A stretch of DNA of 64,000 nt, from contig AP022133.1 in NCBI GenBank assembly GCA_014169315.1, forward strand, positions 4,030,001-4,094,000, in the 5' to 3' direction. Positions 23,731 through 33,507 of the stretch are shown here, in pieces. The notes beneath the pieces were generated by a model. The model ran no database searches, had not been told where the DNA came from, and worked only from the letters and a program-made list of their open reading frames with translations. Positions within the stretch are counted from its first letter, which is position 1, and the number at the start of each line of letters is the position of its first letter. Made by a program: the position numbers and the translations under genes. The stretch comes from Enterobacter cloacae. GTDB lineage: Bacteria; Pseudomonadota; Gammaproteobacteria; Enterobacterales; Enterobacteriaceae.

Positions 23731-24257
23731 TATAAGGCATTTTTTATTCGTACCAGCTTCCCGTCTGGCATAGTTATCCAGTAATACTCTATGTTGCTGA
23801 AAGAAAATCTTTCGTAAGATCCCGCATCGAATTCCACGACTAGCAGTACATTTTTTTCAATACAATTTTCTTTTGTGTTTTTTTGTGGCGGAAAACAAAA
23901 CAGATCACCATCTCCCGATTTCTCACCATCAATAAACCCGCCACCAACATCCCAAAAAACAATATGGTAAGAGGCACTTGTCGGTATATGGTATTTTGCC
24001 TTCAGCTCATTTTTGTGCTGCAGATACCAGTGTATCCGTCCCCACTCGGTTAATGCAAAATGGTTAACTGCAATATCATAGGCCTCAAAATCCATAAAAC
24101 CACGTTCACTACTAGCATAAATCCCATGAAAAAACGTAGGATCATACTCAAATCTCTCACCAGCCCGAAGGATTGTCACAGGTCGTTGAGCCCAGAGGAG
24201 ATAACCGCATATCAGCAACACCAGGCCACCGATAATGACGTTACGTTTCGGCTTCAT
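23730..24257 (-). CDS. DUF943-family membrane-anchored protein (possible immunity or accessory protein)
   Basis: A 175-residue protein I recognise as DUF943. It begins with a short basic stretch and one hydrophobic segment (about residues 8-23, VIIGGLVLLICGYLLW), then the RPVTILRAG entry that follows the helix in this family. Two family-like blocks are YHIVFWDVGGGF and the cysteine-containing NTKENCIEKN. No catalytic motif is seen. The ATG overlaps the stop of the DUF3289 gene (ATGA), so the two are coupled. The segment is visibly AT-richer than valS. In E. coli yjgN occupies this neighbourhood. The family function is not established; pairing with DUF3289 suggests an immunity or chaperone role, which is inference only. 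Confidence 0.75.
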   Translation of the reverse strand: MKPKRNVIIGGLVLLICGYLLWAQRPVTILRAGERFEYDPTFFHGIYASSERGFMDFEAYDIAVNHFALTEWGRIHWYLQHKNELKAKYHIPTSASYHIVFWDVGGGFIDGEKSGDGDLFCFPPQKNTKENCIEKNVLLVVEFDAGSYERFSFSNIEYYWITMPDGKLVRIKNAL

Positions 24258-25105
24258 ACGCTTCCTTTAATATGCACATGGGCAGTTAAATTAGTCATAA
24301 AGGGTTTGTATGCATAATCACGATGCCTCTGCAGGAAAAACCAGATGCGGAAGAAGCGGAAATTTTTATAGAGTTCGTTAGCAATATCCTCTCTGCCCAG
24401 ACCAAAATGGTCCTGCCCTTTAAAAGAAAGTAATCCCTCCCATGACATGGCATAGCGCTGGAAACGCACCAGTTTGATTTGTTGCGCATAAATATCATGT
24501 ATGCTTACCCCCAAACCATTTACTCTGTCGGTATAACGGTTGAATTTTGGCAGTTTAGAACTTTGCATTTCTGATTTAAGTTTTACAAAGAAGAAATCAT
24601 CCAGCCGCGCGTCCCGTTTAGTATGCAATTGTTTATTGATCTCATCCCGAATTTTCATCAACATATCATTCGTTCCAACGCCCCTTATGACCTCCTCATA
24701 CGCGCAATTCAGAAGTCCACCAGACCATGGTAGCCCATTACCGTAATGGAAATGATCAATCAGTTCCCCAATAATAGGGGAATATAACCCTTTAGCGAAT
24801 TGTGTTGACAGTTCTTTCATCTCATCAAACATGATATCTGCACAATGTTGGCGACTAATCGGCCTCCCTTGCGGTTGTTGATGGCCAAAACTCAAAGCAT
24901 GGATGTTAAAAGTGGCCATCATATCAAATTGCAAACACCTGAATGGGTCGACACGAGCAGAAATATCCTGCAACCCCAGTTGCTGAAAGTCCCAATCGTT
25001 CAAATCACCATACTTCATATCATCAATATGATAATCCTCAAAGCGATGGAGTGTGGAAAATATCTCTCGAGGCAGAGACATAAATAAATGCATATCCCTA
25101 TTCAT
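24254..25105 (-). CDS. DUF3289-family protein (putative polymorphic-toxin-related effector)
   Basis: A 283-residue protein with the hallmarks I associate with DUF3289 (YPO3983-like). They are an N-terminal RFEDYHIDDMKYGDLNDWDF region, the ISARVDPFRCLQ block, DEMKELSTQFAKG followed by LIDHFHYGNG, the SKLPKFNRYTDRVNGLG block and the C-terminal FRIWFFLQRHRDYAYKPF. No signal peptide, PAAR, VgrG or Rhs domain is attached. Homologues are often found near type VI secretion or polymorphic toxin loci in enterobacteria; no such machinery is in this window. It is coupled to the DUF943 gene by a 4-base overlap. The activity is unknown. Confidence 0.72.
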   Translation of the reverse strand: MNRDMHLFMSLPREIFSTLHRFEDYHIDDMKYGDLNDWDFQQLGLQDISARVDPFRCLQFDMMATFNIHALSFGHQQPQGRPISRQHCADIMFDEMKELSTQFAKGLYSPIIGELIDHFHYGNGLPWSGGLLNCAYEEVIRGVGTNDMLMKIRDEINKQLHTKRDARLDDFFFVKLKSEMQSSKLPKFNRYTDRVNGLGVSIHDIYAQQIKLVRFQRYAMSWEGLLSFKGQDHFGLGREDIANELYKNFRFFRIWFFLQRHRDYAYKPFMTNLTAHVHIKGSV

Positions 25106-25314
25106 AATTCATCACCCTGACAAATAATATAATGGAGCTTAAAACCAGGATGGAAAAATTAATCTAAATAAAATTAATAAAAATTGAGCCACACGACGAA
25201 ATACACCAATTAGTGATGAAAAAAATTCTCAGTGGTAATATCCACCTTGCATGATGGAAAAGAGAGTGGTATCAAATATCACTATGATGAATTGTTTTTC
25301 GATTGAGTAACAAA

Positions 25315-25815
25315 ATGAATTCCACGCAGTCCCTTCCTACACTCCGCCGGATATCCGCCAGCGACAACCCGGCTATTGCCGCCGTTATCCGTACCGTCTC
25401 TGCGGAATACGGCCTGACCGCCGACAAAGGCTATACCGTTGCCGATCCGAATCTGGACGAGCTGTTTCAGCTTTACAGCCAGCCAGGCCATGCCTACTGG
25501 GTGGTTGAATATGATGGCCAGGTGGTGGGCGGCGGCGGTGTTGCGCCACTGACGTGCAGCGCGCCGGATATTTGCGAGCTGCAAAAGATGTATTTTTTAC
25601 CTGCCATGCGTGGCAAGGGGCTGGCGAAAAAGCTGGCATTGACCGCCCTCGATCACGCGCGCGAACAGGGTTTTAAACGCTGTTATCTCGAAACAACCGC
25701 CTTCCTTAAGGAAGCCATTGGCCTGTATGAACATCTGGGCTTTGAGCATATTGATGCGCCGCTGGGTTGCACCGGCCACGTCGATTGCGAAGTCAGGATG
25801 CTGAAAAGTCTGTAA
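25315..25815 (+). CDS. yjgM: GNAT-family N-acetyltransferase YjgM
   Basis: A 166-residue GNAT acetyltransferase close to E. coli YjgM. The acetyl-CoA motif A region is [18 protein letters not shown], and the C-terminal part contains [20 protein letters not shown]. The substrate is unknown. The ATG at 25315 has GAG 7 bases upstream; a TTG at 25303 in frame is a weaker choice. In E. coli yjgM lies on the far side of valS, so its presence here marks the same neighbourhood. Confidence 0.9.
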   Translation: MNSTQSLPTLRRISASDNPAIAAVIRTVSAEYGLTADKGYTVADPNLDELFQLYSQPGHAYWVVEYDGQVVGGGGVAPLTCSAPDICELQKMYFLPAMRGKGLAKKLALTALDHAREQGFKRCYLETTAFLKEAIGLYEHLGFEHIDAPLGCTGHVDCEVRMLKSL

Positions 25816-25899
25816 ATTTCGTTCCCACCCTCTTCTGTTAAGCGGCCTTAAACTGAATGCTCTACACTTTTCAGTTCACACCATAACAGGGGAAACACG

Positions 25900-26919
25900 A
25901 TGTCGAAGATAAAAAGCTACGCCGCACCGCAGGCGGGTGCAGAACTTGAACTGTACGAATACGACGCGGGCGAACTAAAAGCAGAAGACGTCGAAGTTCA
26001 GGTTGATTACTGCGGGGTCTGCCACTCCGATCTTTCGATGATCGACAACGAATGGGGCTTTTCACAGTATCCTCTGGTTGCCGGACACGAAGTTATTGGC
26101 CGCGTCGTCGCGCTCGGTAGCGCCGCGCAGGATAAAGGCCTGAAGGTAGGCCAGCGCGTGGGGATCGGCTGGACGGCGCGCAGCTGTGGTCACTGCGACG
26201 CCTGTATCAGCGGCAACCAGATAAACTGCCTCGAGGGCGCAGTACCAACTATTCTGAACAAGGGCGGTTTCGCCGATAAACTGCGGGCCGACTGGCAATG
26301 GGTTATCCCACTGCCGGACAGCATTGATATTGAATCCGCAGGCCCACTACTGTGTGGTGGTATCACCGTCTTTAAACCGCTGCTGATGCACCATATCACC
26401 GCCACCAGCCGCGTGGGTGTGATTGGTATTGGCGGTCTGGGTCATATCGCCATCAAACTGCTGCATGCGATGGGCTGTGAAGTCACCGCGTTCAGCTCTA
26501 ACCCGTCGAAAGAGAAAGAAGTGCTGGCGATGGGTGCAGATAAGGTCGTCAACAGCCGCGATCCGGATGCGCTGAAAGCGCTGGCAGGTCAGTTTGATCT
26601 GATCATCAACACCGTGAACGTCGATCTCGACTGGCAGCCATACTTTGAAGCACTGGCCTACGGTGGTAACTTCCACACCGTCGGTGCAGTCATGAAGCCG
26701 CTTCCGGTTCCGGCGTTTACGCTGATCGGCGGCGATCGCAGCGTGTCCGGTTCTGCGACCGGTACGCCATTCGAGTTGCGCAAACTGATGAAGTTTGCCG
26801 GACGCACCAGAGTGGCTCCAACCACCGAGCTGTACCCGATGTCAAAAATCAACGAAGCCATCCAGCATGTGCGCGACGGTAAAGCCCGTTACCGCGTGGT
26901 ATTAAAAGCGGATTTCTGA
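25900..26919 (+). CDS. ahr: NADPH-dependent aldehyde reductase Ahr (YjgB)
   Basis: A 339-residue zinc-dependent medium-chain dehydrogenase, the length of E. coli Ahr. It reduces a broad range of aldehydes. The catalytic zinc site includes [17 protein letters not shown] and GHEVIG. The structural zinc cysteines are in [15 protein letters not shown]. The Rossmann motif is [13 protein letters not shown], followed by [10 protein letters not shown], consistent with NADP preference. AACAGGGGAAA precedes the ATG. The idn genes that adjoin ahr in E. coli are absent. Confidence 0.94.
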   Translation: MSKIKSYAAPQAGAELELYEYDAGELKAEDVEVQVDYCGVCHSDLSMIDNEWGFSQYPLVAGHEVIGRVVALGSAAQDKGLKVGQRVGIGWTARSCGHCDACISGNQINCLEGAVPTILNKGGFADKLRADWQWVIPLPDSIDIESAGPLLCGGITVFKPLLMHHITATSRVGVIGIGGLGHIAIKLLHAMGCEVTAFSSNPSKEKEVLAMGADKVVNSRDPDALKALAGQFDLIINTVNVDLDWQPYFEALAYGGNFHTVGAVMKPLPVPAFTLIGGDRSVSGSATGTPFELRKLMKFAGRTRVAPTTELYPMSKINEAIQHVRDGKARYRVVLKADF

Positions 26920-26964
26920 TGTGAATTTGCCGGGGAAATGTGCGGCCTGATGCCCCCATCCCAG

Positions 26965-26993
26965 CCCTCTCCCACAGGGCTGAGGGTTCCCCA
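26965..26993. repeat. 29-base repeat, left copy
   Basis: This stretch (CCCTCTCCCACAGGGCTGAG then GGTTCCCCA) recurs in inverted orientation at 28652-28680 with 26 of 29 bases identical; the differences are confined to the centre. It belongs to a GC-rich dispersed palindrome family, also seen at 28589-28627 and 47618-47650. Confidence 0.8.
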
Positions 26994-27067
26994 GTAATTT
27001 TGTTCTTCTTAAGCAATTAAACTATTTCATTGAAATATAAGACTTATAGCGACTCCATGGTCCGGCT

Positions 27068-27154
27068 GAAAATCGCCGAAGCGTTTCCGTAAGGCCGGGG
27101 CGAGGCGCAGGGATGCGCCGAGAGGGCATTGCCTGCAGGGATGCAGGCTAATGC
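27068..27154. repeat. Left half of a structured repeat split by the IS
   Basis: The segment starts with GAAAATCGCCGAAGCG, which pairs with CGCAGCGGCGATTTTC at 28452-28467 on the far side of the insertion sequence. Between them are small hairpins such as GCGCAGGGATGCGC and CCTGCAGGGATGCAGG. Removing the IS and one copy of its 3-base duplication restores a single element of about 140 bases. I believe it is a dispersed enterobacterial repeat, but could not compare it with other copies. Confidence 0.6.
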
Positions 27155-27200
27155 TGAAGTGGTTTAATAGTTTTAGACACGTTCAGAGGTTATAAATTAA

Positions 27201-28402
<1,202 letters not shown>

Positions 28403-28411
28403 ACCACTTCA

Positions 28412-28515
28412 TGCCCGACCCGAAGCCTGAAGGAATAAGCTGAGGGTACCGCGCAGCGGCGATTTTCCTGCCGGGAGCCCGGGTTGCCAGGGCGGTGGCG
28501 GTGAACCGCCCTGGC
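28412..28515. repeat. Right half of the split repeat plus adjoining hairpins
   Basis: The part to 28467 completes the element begun at 27068. It is followed by a perfect 10-base stem GCCAGGGCGG / CCGCCCTGGC with a 10-base loop (28486-28515), and a smaller CCGGGAGCCCGGG palindrome. There is no open frame of interest and no T run. Confidence 0.6.
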
Positions 28516-28588
28516 ACGTTCACCTGTATCGTCGTTACAGAGCAGCAATCAACATAAAGTGAACGGAATAACCACTACTGCTTTATGT

Positions 28589-28680
28589 TCCCCCTCACCC
28601 CAGCCCTCTCCCTCAAGGGAGAGGGGGTATTCTGTGCCAACCTGTAATTTGTGGGGAACCCTCAGCCCACAGGGAGAGGG
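28589..28680. repeat. Cluster of GC-rich palindromes downstream of the DHA kinase gene
   Basis: Contains CCAGCCCTCTCCCT...AGGGAGAGGG (28600-28625) and the inverted partner of the 29-base repeat (28652-28680). The unit ends 27 bases before the kinase stop codon (28708), so it may act as a terminator or mRNA stabiliser for that gene. Confidence 0.7.
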
Positions 28681-28707
28681 TGCAAGCACTAAAACCTGTA
28701 ACGCGTG

Positions 28708-30354
28708 TTACCGTTTTGCTTCTGCCATTGCCTTAAACACCTCTGCAACCGCAACCGCCCCCGGATCCATCACACCGTCCAGATTATCTTTGTTCACATA
28801 CGACGAACGTCCCGCGCCAGCTTTCACCATTTTCGCCGTTGCATCAGCGCCCTGCTGTGCGGCCCGCGCCGCCGCCTGAAGATCGCCCTTTTGCAGTGCC
28901 TCCAGCGCCGGTTGCAGCGCGTCGATCAAGGTGCGATCGCCGAGATCCGCCCCACCATACTGCTTCACCTGCGCAAGCCCGCTCAGCAATGCCTGCGGCA
29001 ACGACTGCCCGTCATGCCGCTTTTGTCCTGCCGCCGTGAAGAAGATCGACATTAATACGCCACTCGATCCCCCCATCACCGTTGCCAGCCGTTCACCTAC
29101 CAGTAACAGCAGCGTCGACACGTCATTAAGCGGAAGCGCGTTCTCTTCCAGACGCTGCGCAATATCCCGTGCCCCTTGCGCAAAGGTCGAACCCGTATCG
29201 CCATCACCCACTTTGGCATCCAGCGCATTGAGTCGGTTTTCCAGCTTAATCAACGTGTTTGTTACCAAAAACACATACTCGCCCACCTGCTGATTGGTCG
29301 ACGGGGTATATTCCACGCGATCGTGGATCGCGCTGTGCGGGATCGTGCGCAAAGGCGCAAAAGCGACGGGTTTCTGCCAGCCCAGCGTTTCCACCTCCTC
29401 AGCGATCGCTTTTTCAAACAGATCGTTGAGCTTCAGTAGCGTCAGCGAAAAGCCCTTCATATCCAGCGCACTGACCAGCGGTGCCGGGCCAATCAGATAC
29501 GCAATAGTGTCCTTCAGTGCCGAATGTGCCAGCTCTTTGGTCAGTAGCGCCATTTCAAGCGCCGACACGCCGCCGAGGTTGTTAATCAGCACCGCAAAGC
29601 GCCCCTCACCAGCCTGTGCTTTAAGTGGTGTCACCAGCGTGTCGATAATGGCTCTGCTGTTTTGCGTATCTACGACGGAAGCCCCTGGCTCACCGTGAAT
29701 ACCCAGCCCCAGCTCCACGTGACCTTGTCTGATGCGTCCTTCCTCATCATCACTGCCTGGCAGGTTGCAGGTTTGCATCGCAACCCCCAGACTCCAGAGG
29801 TTATCGCAAGCCTGTTGCGCAATGTCCCGTACTTCACTCAGCGATTTCCCGTGCTCCGCCGCGTAACCTGCAATCTTATGCACCAGCGCCGTACCGGCAA
29901 TACCGCGCGGCTGCTTGTTATCCGGCAGGGCAATGTCGTCCGCCACAATCACCATCTCCACCTTCAGGCCGTAACGTTTCGCCTTTTCAGCGGCCAGGCC
30001 AAAGTTAAGCCGGTCGCCGGTGTAGTTTTTCACAATCAGCAGACAGCCACGGTCGCCCGTTACCGCCACAATGGCATTGAGCACGGCATCAACACTCGGC
30101 GAGGCGAACAGATCGCCACACACCGCCGCCGTCAGCATCCCCTTACCGACAAACCCGGCGTGCGCTGGTTCGTGGCCGGAACCACCGCCGGAGATCACCG
30201 CCACACGGCTTTTATCCCAGTCGCTGCGTGCCACCACACGAATGGCCGGATCGATATCGAGTTTGACAAGATTCCCGTGCGGGGCAGAAATCAGAATGCC
30301 TTCAATGGCATCGTTGACCAGTTGTTTGCGGTCGTTAAAAAAGAATCTGGACAT
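28708..30354 (-). CDS. ATP-dependent dihydroxyacetone kinase (DhaK-DhaL fusion)
   Basis: A 548-residue single-chain kinase phosphorylating dihydroxyacetone with ATP, of the Citrobacter freundii DhaK type (552 residues) rather than the PTS-dependent DhaKLM. The N-terminal DhaK domain contains ISGGGSGHEPAHAGFVGKGM, in which the histidine binds substrate covalently. The C-terminal DhaL domain has VGDGDTGSTFAQGARD, MGGSSGVLMSIFF and GDRTLIDALQPAL. I chose the ATG at 30354 (MSRFFFNDRK); the frame is open further upstream, but that stretch belongs to the divergent yjgR promoter region. No glycerol dehydrogenase or dha regulator is adjacent. Confidence 0.9.
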   Translation of the reverse strand: MSRFFFNDRKQLVNDAIEGILISAPHGNLVKLDIDPAIRVVARSDWDKSRVAVISGGGSGHEPAHAGFVGKGMLTAAVCGDLFASPSVDAVLNAIVAVTGDRGCLLIVKNYTGDRLNFGLAAEKAKRYGLKVEMVIVADDIALPDNKQPRGIAGTALVHKIAGYAAEHGKSLSEVRDIAQQACDNLWSLGVAMQTCNLPGSDDEEGRIRQGHVELGLGIHGEPGASVVDTQNSRAIIDTLVTPLKAQAGEGRFAVLINNLGGVSALEMALLTKELAHSALKDTIAYLIGPAPLVSALDMKGFSLTLLKLNDLFEKAIAEEVETLGWQKPVAFAPLRTIPHSAIHDRVEYTPSTNQQVGEYVFLVTNTLIKLENRLNALDAKVGDGDTGSTFAQGARDIAQRLEENALPLNDVSTLLLLVGERLATVMGGSSGVLMSIFFTAAGQKRHDGQSLPQALLSGLAQVKQYGGADLGDRTLIDALQPALEALQKGDLQAAARAAQQGADATAKMVKAGAGRSSYVNKDNLDGVMDPGAVAVAEVFKAMAEAKR

Positions 30355-30491
30355 AGTTTCCCTGGATGTTGTGAACCGTATGCAAAAGCATAGTCCGCGC
30401 TGGGCAATACGCCGCAAACTCAGGAATTTACTGAGCCAAAATGCCGTCAGGTTGCCTATACTCCACCCAGGACTAAGAGAGGACGCGTATG

Positions 30492-31994
30492 ATGAGTACA
30501 CCATTGTTAATTGCCCGGACGCTGGAAAAAGAGCTGTTTTTACTGCCGGCGATGGCAAACCGCCACGGCCTGATCACCGGAGCCACCGGGACGGGGAAAA
30601 CCGTCACCCTACAGCAGCTGGCTGAGTCGCTTTCAGAGATTGGCGTGCCGGTTTTTATGGCCGATGTAAAAGGCGATTTAACCGGGGTGGCTCAGGAAGG
30701 CACTGCGTCGGAAAAACTGCTTGAGCGCCTGAAAAACATTGGCATCACGGACTGGACGCCACATAACAATCCGGTGGTAGTATGGGATATCTTTGGTGAA
30801 AAAGGCCACCCGGTGCGTGCCACTGTCTCCGACCTTGGCCCTCTGTTGCTGGCTCGTCTCCTCAACCTCAACGATGTGCAGTCGGGTGTGCTGAATATTA
30901 TCTTCCGCATTGCCGACGACCAGGGACTGCTGCTGCTCGATTTCAAAGATCTGCGTGCCATTACGCAATACATCGGCGACAACGCCAAATCCTTCCAGAA
31001 CCAGTACGGCAATATCAGCAGCGCCTCAGTGGGGGCTATCCAGCGTGGTTTACTGACGCTGGAGCAACAAGGTGCCGAACATTTCTTCGGTGAACCGATG
31101 CTGGATATCAAAGACTGGATGCGTACCGACAGCAACGGCAAAGGCATCATCAATATTCTGAGCTCAGAGAAGCTCTACCAGATGCCAAAACTCTATGCGG
31201 CAAGCCTGCTATGGATGCTCTCTGAGCTCTACGAACAATTGCCAGAAGCGGGCGATCTTGAGAAGCCAAAGCTGGTGTTCTTCTTTGACGAAGCGCATCT
31301 GCTGTTTAACGATGCACCCCAGGTGCTGCTGGATAAAATTGAACAGGTTATCCGCCTGATCCGCTCCAAAGGCGTCGGCGTCTGGTTTGTTTCGCAGAAT
31401 CCGTCGGATATCCCGGATAACGTGCTGGGGCAGCTCGGTAACCGCGTGCAGCACGCCCTGCGCGCCTTTACGCCAAAAGATCAGAAAGCCGTTAAGGCCG
31501 CCGCACAAACCATGCGCGCCAATCCAGCGTTTGATACCGAAGCCGCCATCCAGGCGTTAGGCACCGGTGAAGCGCTGATTTCCTTCCTGGATGCGAAGGG
31601 CAGTCCGTCCGTGGTGGAACGCGCGATGGTGATTGCGCCCTGCTCACGGATGGGGCCAGTGACTGACGACGAACGCAACGGGCTGATTAACCACTCGCCC
31701 GTTTACGGTAAATACGAAGATGAAGTGGATCGAGAATCCGCATTCGAGATGCTGCAAAAAGGGGTACAGACGGCCACGGAATCACAGGATGCTCCCGCCG
31801 CCAAAGGCCAGTCCGCTGGCGTGGATGACGGCATTCTGGGTGGGCTGAAAGATATCCTGTTTGGCAGCACCGGGCCGCGCGGCGGTAAGCGTGATGGCGT
31901 CGTGCAGACAATGGCGAAAAGCGCGGCGCGGCAGGTGACCAATCAGATTGTACGCGGCATGCTGGGGAGCCTGTTAGGCGGTCGCCGCCGCTAA
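30492..31994 (+). CDS. yjgR: DUF853 / HerA-like ATPase YjgR
   Basis: A 500-residue predicted ATPase, the length of E. coli YjgR. Walker A is [10 protein letters not shown] (about residues 30-39) and Walker B is [12 protein letters not shown] (about 262-273). The C-terminus [10 protein letters not shown] is basic. The biological role is unknown; it resembles HerA-type helicases. Two ATGs occur at 30489 and 30492; the second is better spaced from GAGAGGA. Its last 21 bases overlap the end of the convergent yhcC. Confidence 0.93.
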   Translation: MSTPLLIARTLEKELFLLPAMANRHGLITGATGTGKTVTLQQLAESLSEIGVPVFMADVKGDLTGVAQEGTASEKLLERLKNIGITDWTPHNNPVVVWDIFGEKGHPVRATVSDLGPLLLARLLNLNDVQSGVLNIIFRIADDQGLLLLDFKDLRAITQYIGDNAKSFQNQYGNISSASVGAIQRGLLTLEQQGAEHFFGEPMLDIKDWMRTDSNGKGIINILSSEKLYQMPKLYAASLLWMLSELYEQLPEAGDLEKPKLVFFFDEAHLLFNDAPQVLLDKIEQVIRLIRSKGVGVWFVSQNPSDIPDNVLGQLGNRVQHALRAFTPKDQKAVKAAAQTMRANPAFDTEAAIQALGTGEALISFLDAKGSPSVVERAMVIAPCSRMGPVTDDERNGLINHSPVYGKYEDEVDRESAFEMLQKGVQTATESQDAPAAKGQSAGVDDGILGGLKDILFGSTGPRGGKRDGVVQTMAKSAARQVTNQIVRGMLGSLLGGRRR

Positions 31995-32915
31995 GCGGGG
32001 AACCCACGGGCGACCAAGTGCCGAGCCCTGCACACCGTGCTCGTGCAGATAGCGGTCAATTTCCACCATCCCCGTCCAGCGGTTCTCGCACCAGAGCGGT
32101 GCCAGAAGCGTTGGGCGGCGGGCGCTGGCGGAAATGCGGTGGTAAATAATCTCCGGTGGCGTATGGCGAATCATCTCCCCCGCCGTCACCGTATACTCGT
32201 CAAGTTCAATACCGTTTAACCGCCCGGCTTCCCAGGCTTTGGCCATAATGCTGCCCTTCACAATATGCAGCGGATGCAGTTTGATCCCGTCCACGCCAGT
32301 CTCAACCACCTTTTCCAGCGTCTCCAGACCGTGCTGTTGCCCTTCGCCGGGCAACCCCACAATCAGATGCGAACAAACTTTCAGACCGCGCTCGCGCGCC
32401 AGGCGCGTGGTGCGCTGGTAACAGGCGAAATCATGTCCACGGTTGATACGGTGCAGGGTTTTGTCGTGCGCCGTTTGCAAGCCCAGCTCCAGCCAGATCT
32501 CATACCCCTGCTCTTTGTATTCGCTGAGCAGATCCAGCACCGCGTCCGGGACACAGTCCGGACGAGTACCGACACACAAGCCAACAATACTGGCCTGGCT
32601 GACGGCCTGCTGATACATCGAGCGGAGCACCTGAACTTCCGCCCAGGTGCTGGTGTAGGCCTGGAAATAGGCCAGATACTGCTTTGCACGGTTCACCCGG
32701 CTTGCCTGATGAGCAAGCTGTTCCGCAATGGAATTGTGCTGCTGTGCTTCATCAGCAAACGAGGCGACGTTACAGAATGTGCAGCCACCGCGCCCGATAG
32801 TGCCATCGCGGTTCGGGCAGCTAAAACCACCGTGCAGCGTCAGCTTGTGAACCTTTTGCCCATAGCGCTGCAAAAGATCCCCACCAAACATATTGACTAA
32901 TTTCTGTAACTGCAT
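31974..32915 (-). CDS. yhcC: Radical SAM protein YhcC
   Basis: A 313-residue radical SAM enzyme of the TIGR01212 type. The cluster cysteines are in [18 protein letters not shown] (about residues 30-47). Downstream blocks include [19 protein letters not shown] and [19 protein letters not shown]. The reaction is not known. The start at 32915 ([10 protein letters not shown]) matches E. coli. The C-terminus is odd: the last six residues (LAAATA) and the stop are encoded antisense to the yjgR tail, whereas E. coli YhcC ends in PPTE as I recall it. Confidence 0.92.
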   Translation of the reverse strand: MQLQKLVNMFGGDLLQRYGQKVHKLTLHGGFSCPNRDGTIGRGGCTFCNVASFADEAQQHNSIAEQLAHQASRVNRAKQYLAYFQAYTSTWAEVQVLRSMYQQAVSQASIVGLCVGTRPDCVPDAVLDLLSEYKEQGYEIWLELGLQTAHDKTLHRINRGHDFACYQRTTRLARERGLKVCSHLIVGLPGEGQQHGLETLEKVVETGVDGIKLHPLHIVKGSIMAKAWEAGRLNGIELDEYTVTAGEMIRHTPPEIIYHRISASARRPTLLAPLWCENRWTGMVEIDRYLHEHGVQGSALGRPWVPRLAAATA

Positions 32916-33507
32916 AATCTGATAGACCGTCCCGAAGAAAGGGGACAAGCCTGCCATTTTTAGCCTCTGTCGGCGATGACCTGGATCAATCGCCCTGGGC
33001 TGCCTTTATCTATCTGAATAAATAATCAGGATTACTGCAATTTCATTCACGCCAGGCGTGATTACTTTTCCTTATGTTCTGATGGTTTTTTTCATTTGCA
33101 GCGTCAACACTGAAAAACAGTGTCTTTATGCGGGTTTGCGACCAGTACCAGATTATTATTCTGCTAAAAAAATGTTATTCAGCACGGTACATTGCTAATA
33201 CCGCTTTCATATAGTGAGTCAGATCACACTCCACGATGCCCTACCGGGGCGTTTAGTTGTTGTAAAAATAGTTAAATGCCATTTAAATACAACAACATAA
33301 CCACTCTTTAGCACATTTTTGTATAAATAAGATTGCCATTTGACCTGTGTACCAATTCCCGATAAGTTGGAAATCCGCTGGAAGCTTTCTGGATGAGCGG
33401 CCTGCTCATCATATTTATGCAGTAATTGAGATTCCCTCTGAAGCAAGTCCTCAAACTTGTTTACCTGCGCGAAAGGATGAAAAAGAGGGCGAATGCGAGG
33501 TACGCGT
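32916..33507 (+). promoter_or_regulatory. gltB upstream regulatory region with a CRP-like site
   Basis: This roughly 590-base non-coding stretch separates divergent yhcC and gltB. The sequence AGTGA-GTCAGA-TCACA at 33213-33228 is a close match to the CRP consensus and overlaps a TATAGT element at 33210-33215. The long AT-rich stretch from about 33000 to 33340 is compatible with Lrp and IHF binding known for E. coli gltBDF. The individual Lrp sites cannot be assigned by eye. Confidence 0.55.

Noticed and set aside
23730..25300. AT-rich segment considered as a prophage remnant or genomic island with attachment sites
   Set aside because: No integrase, tRNA, direct repeats or phage genes were seen; only two genes are involved.
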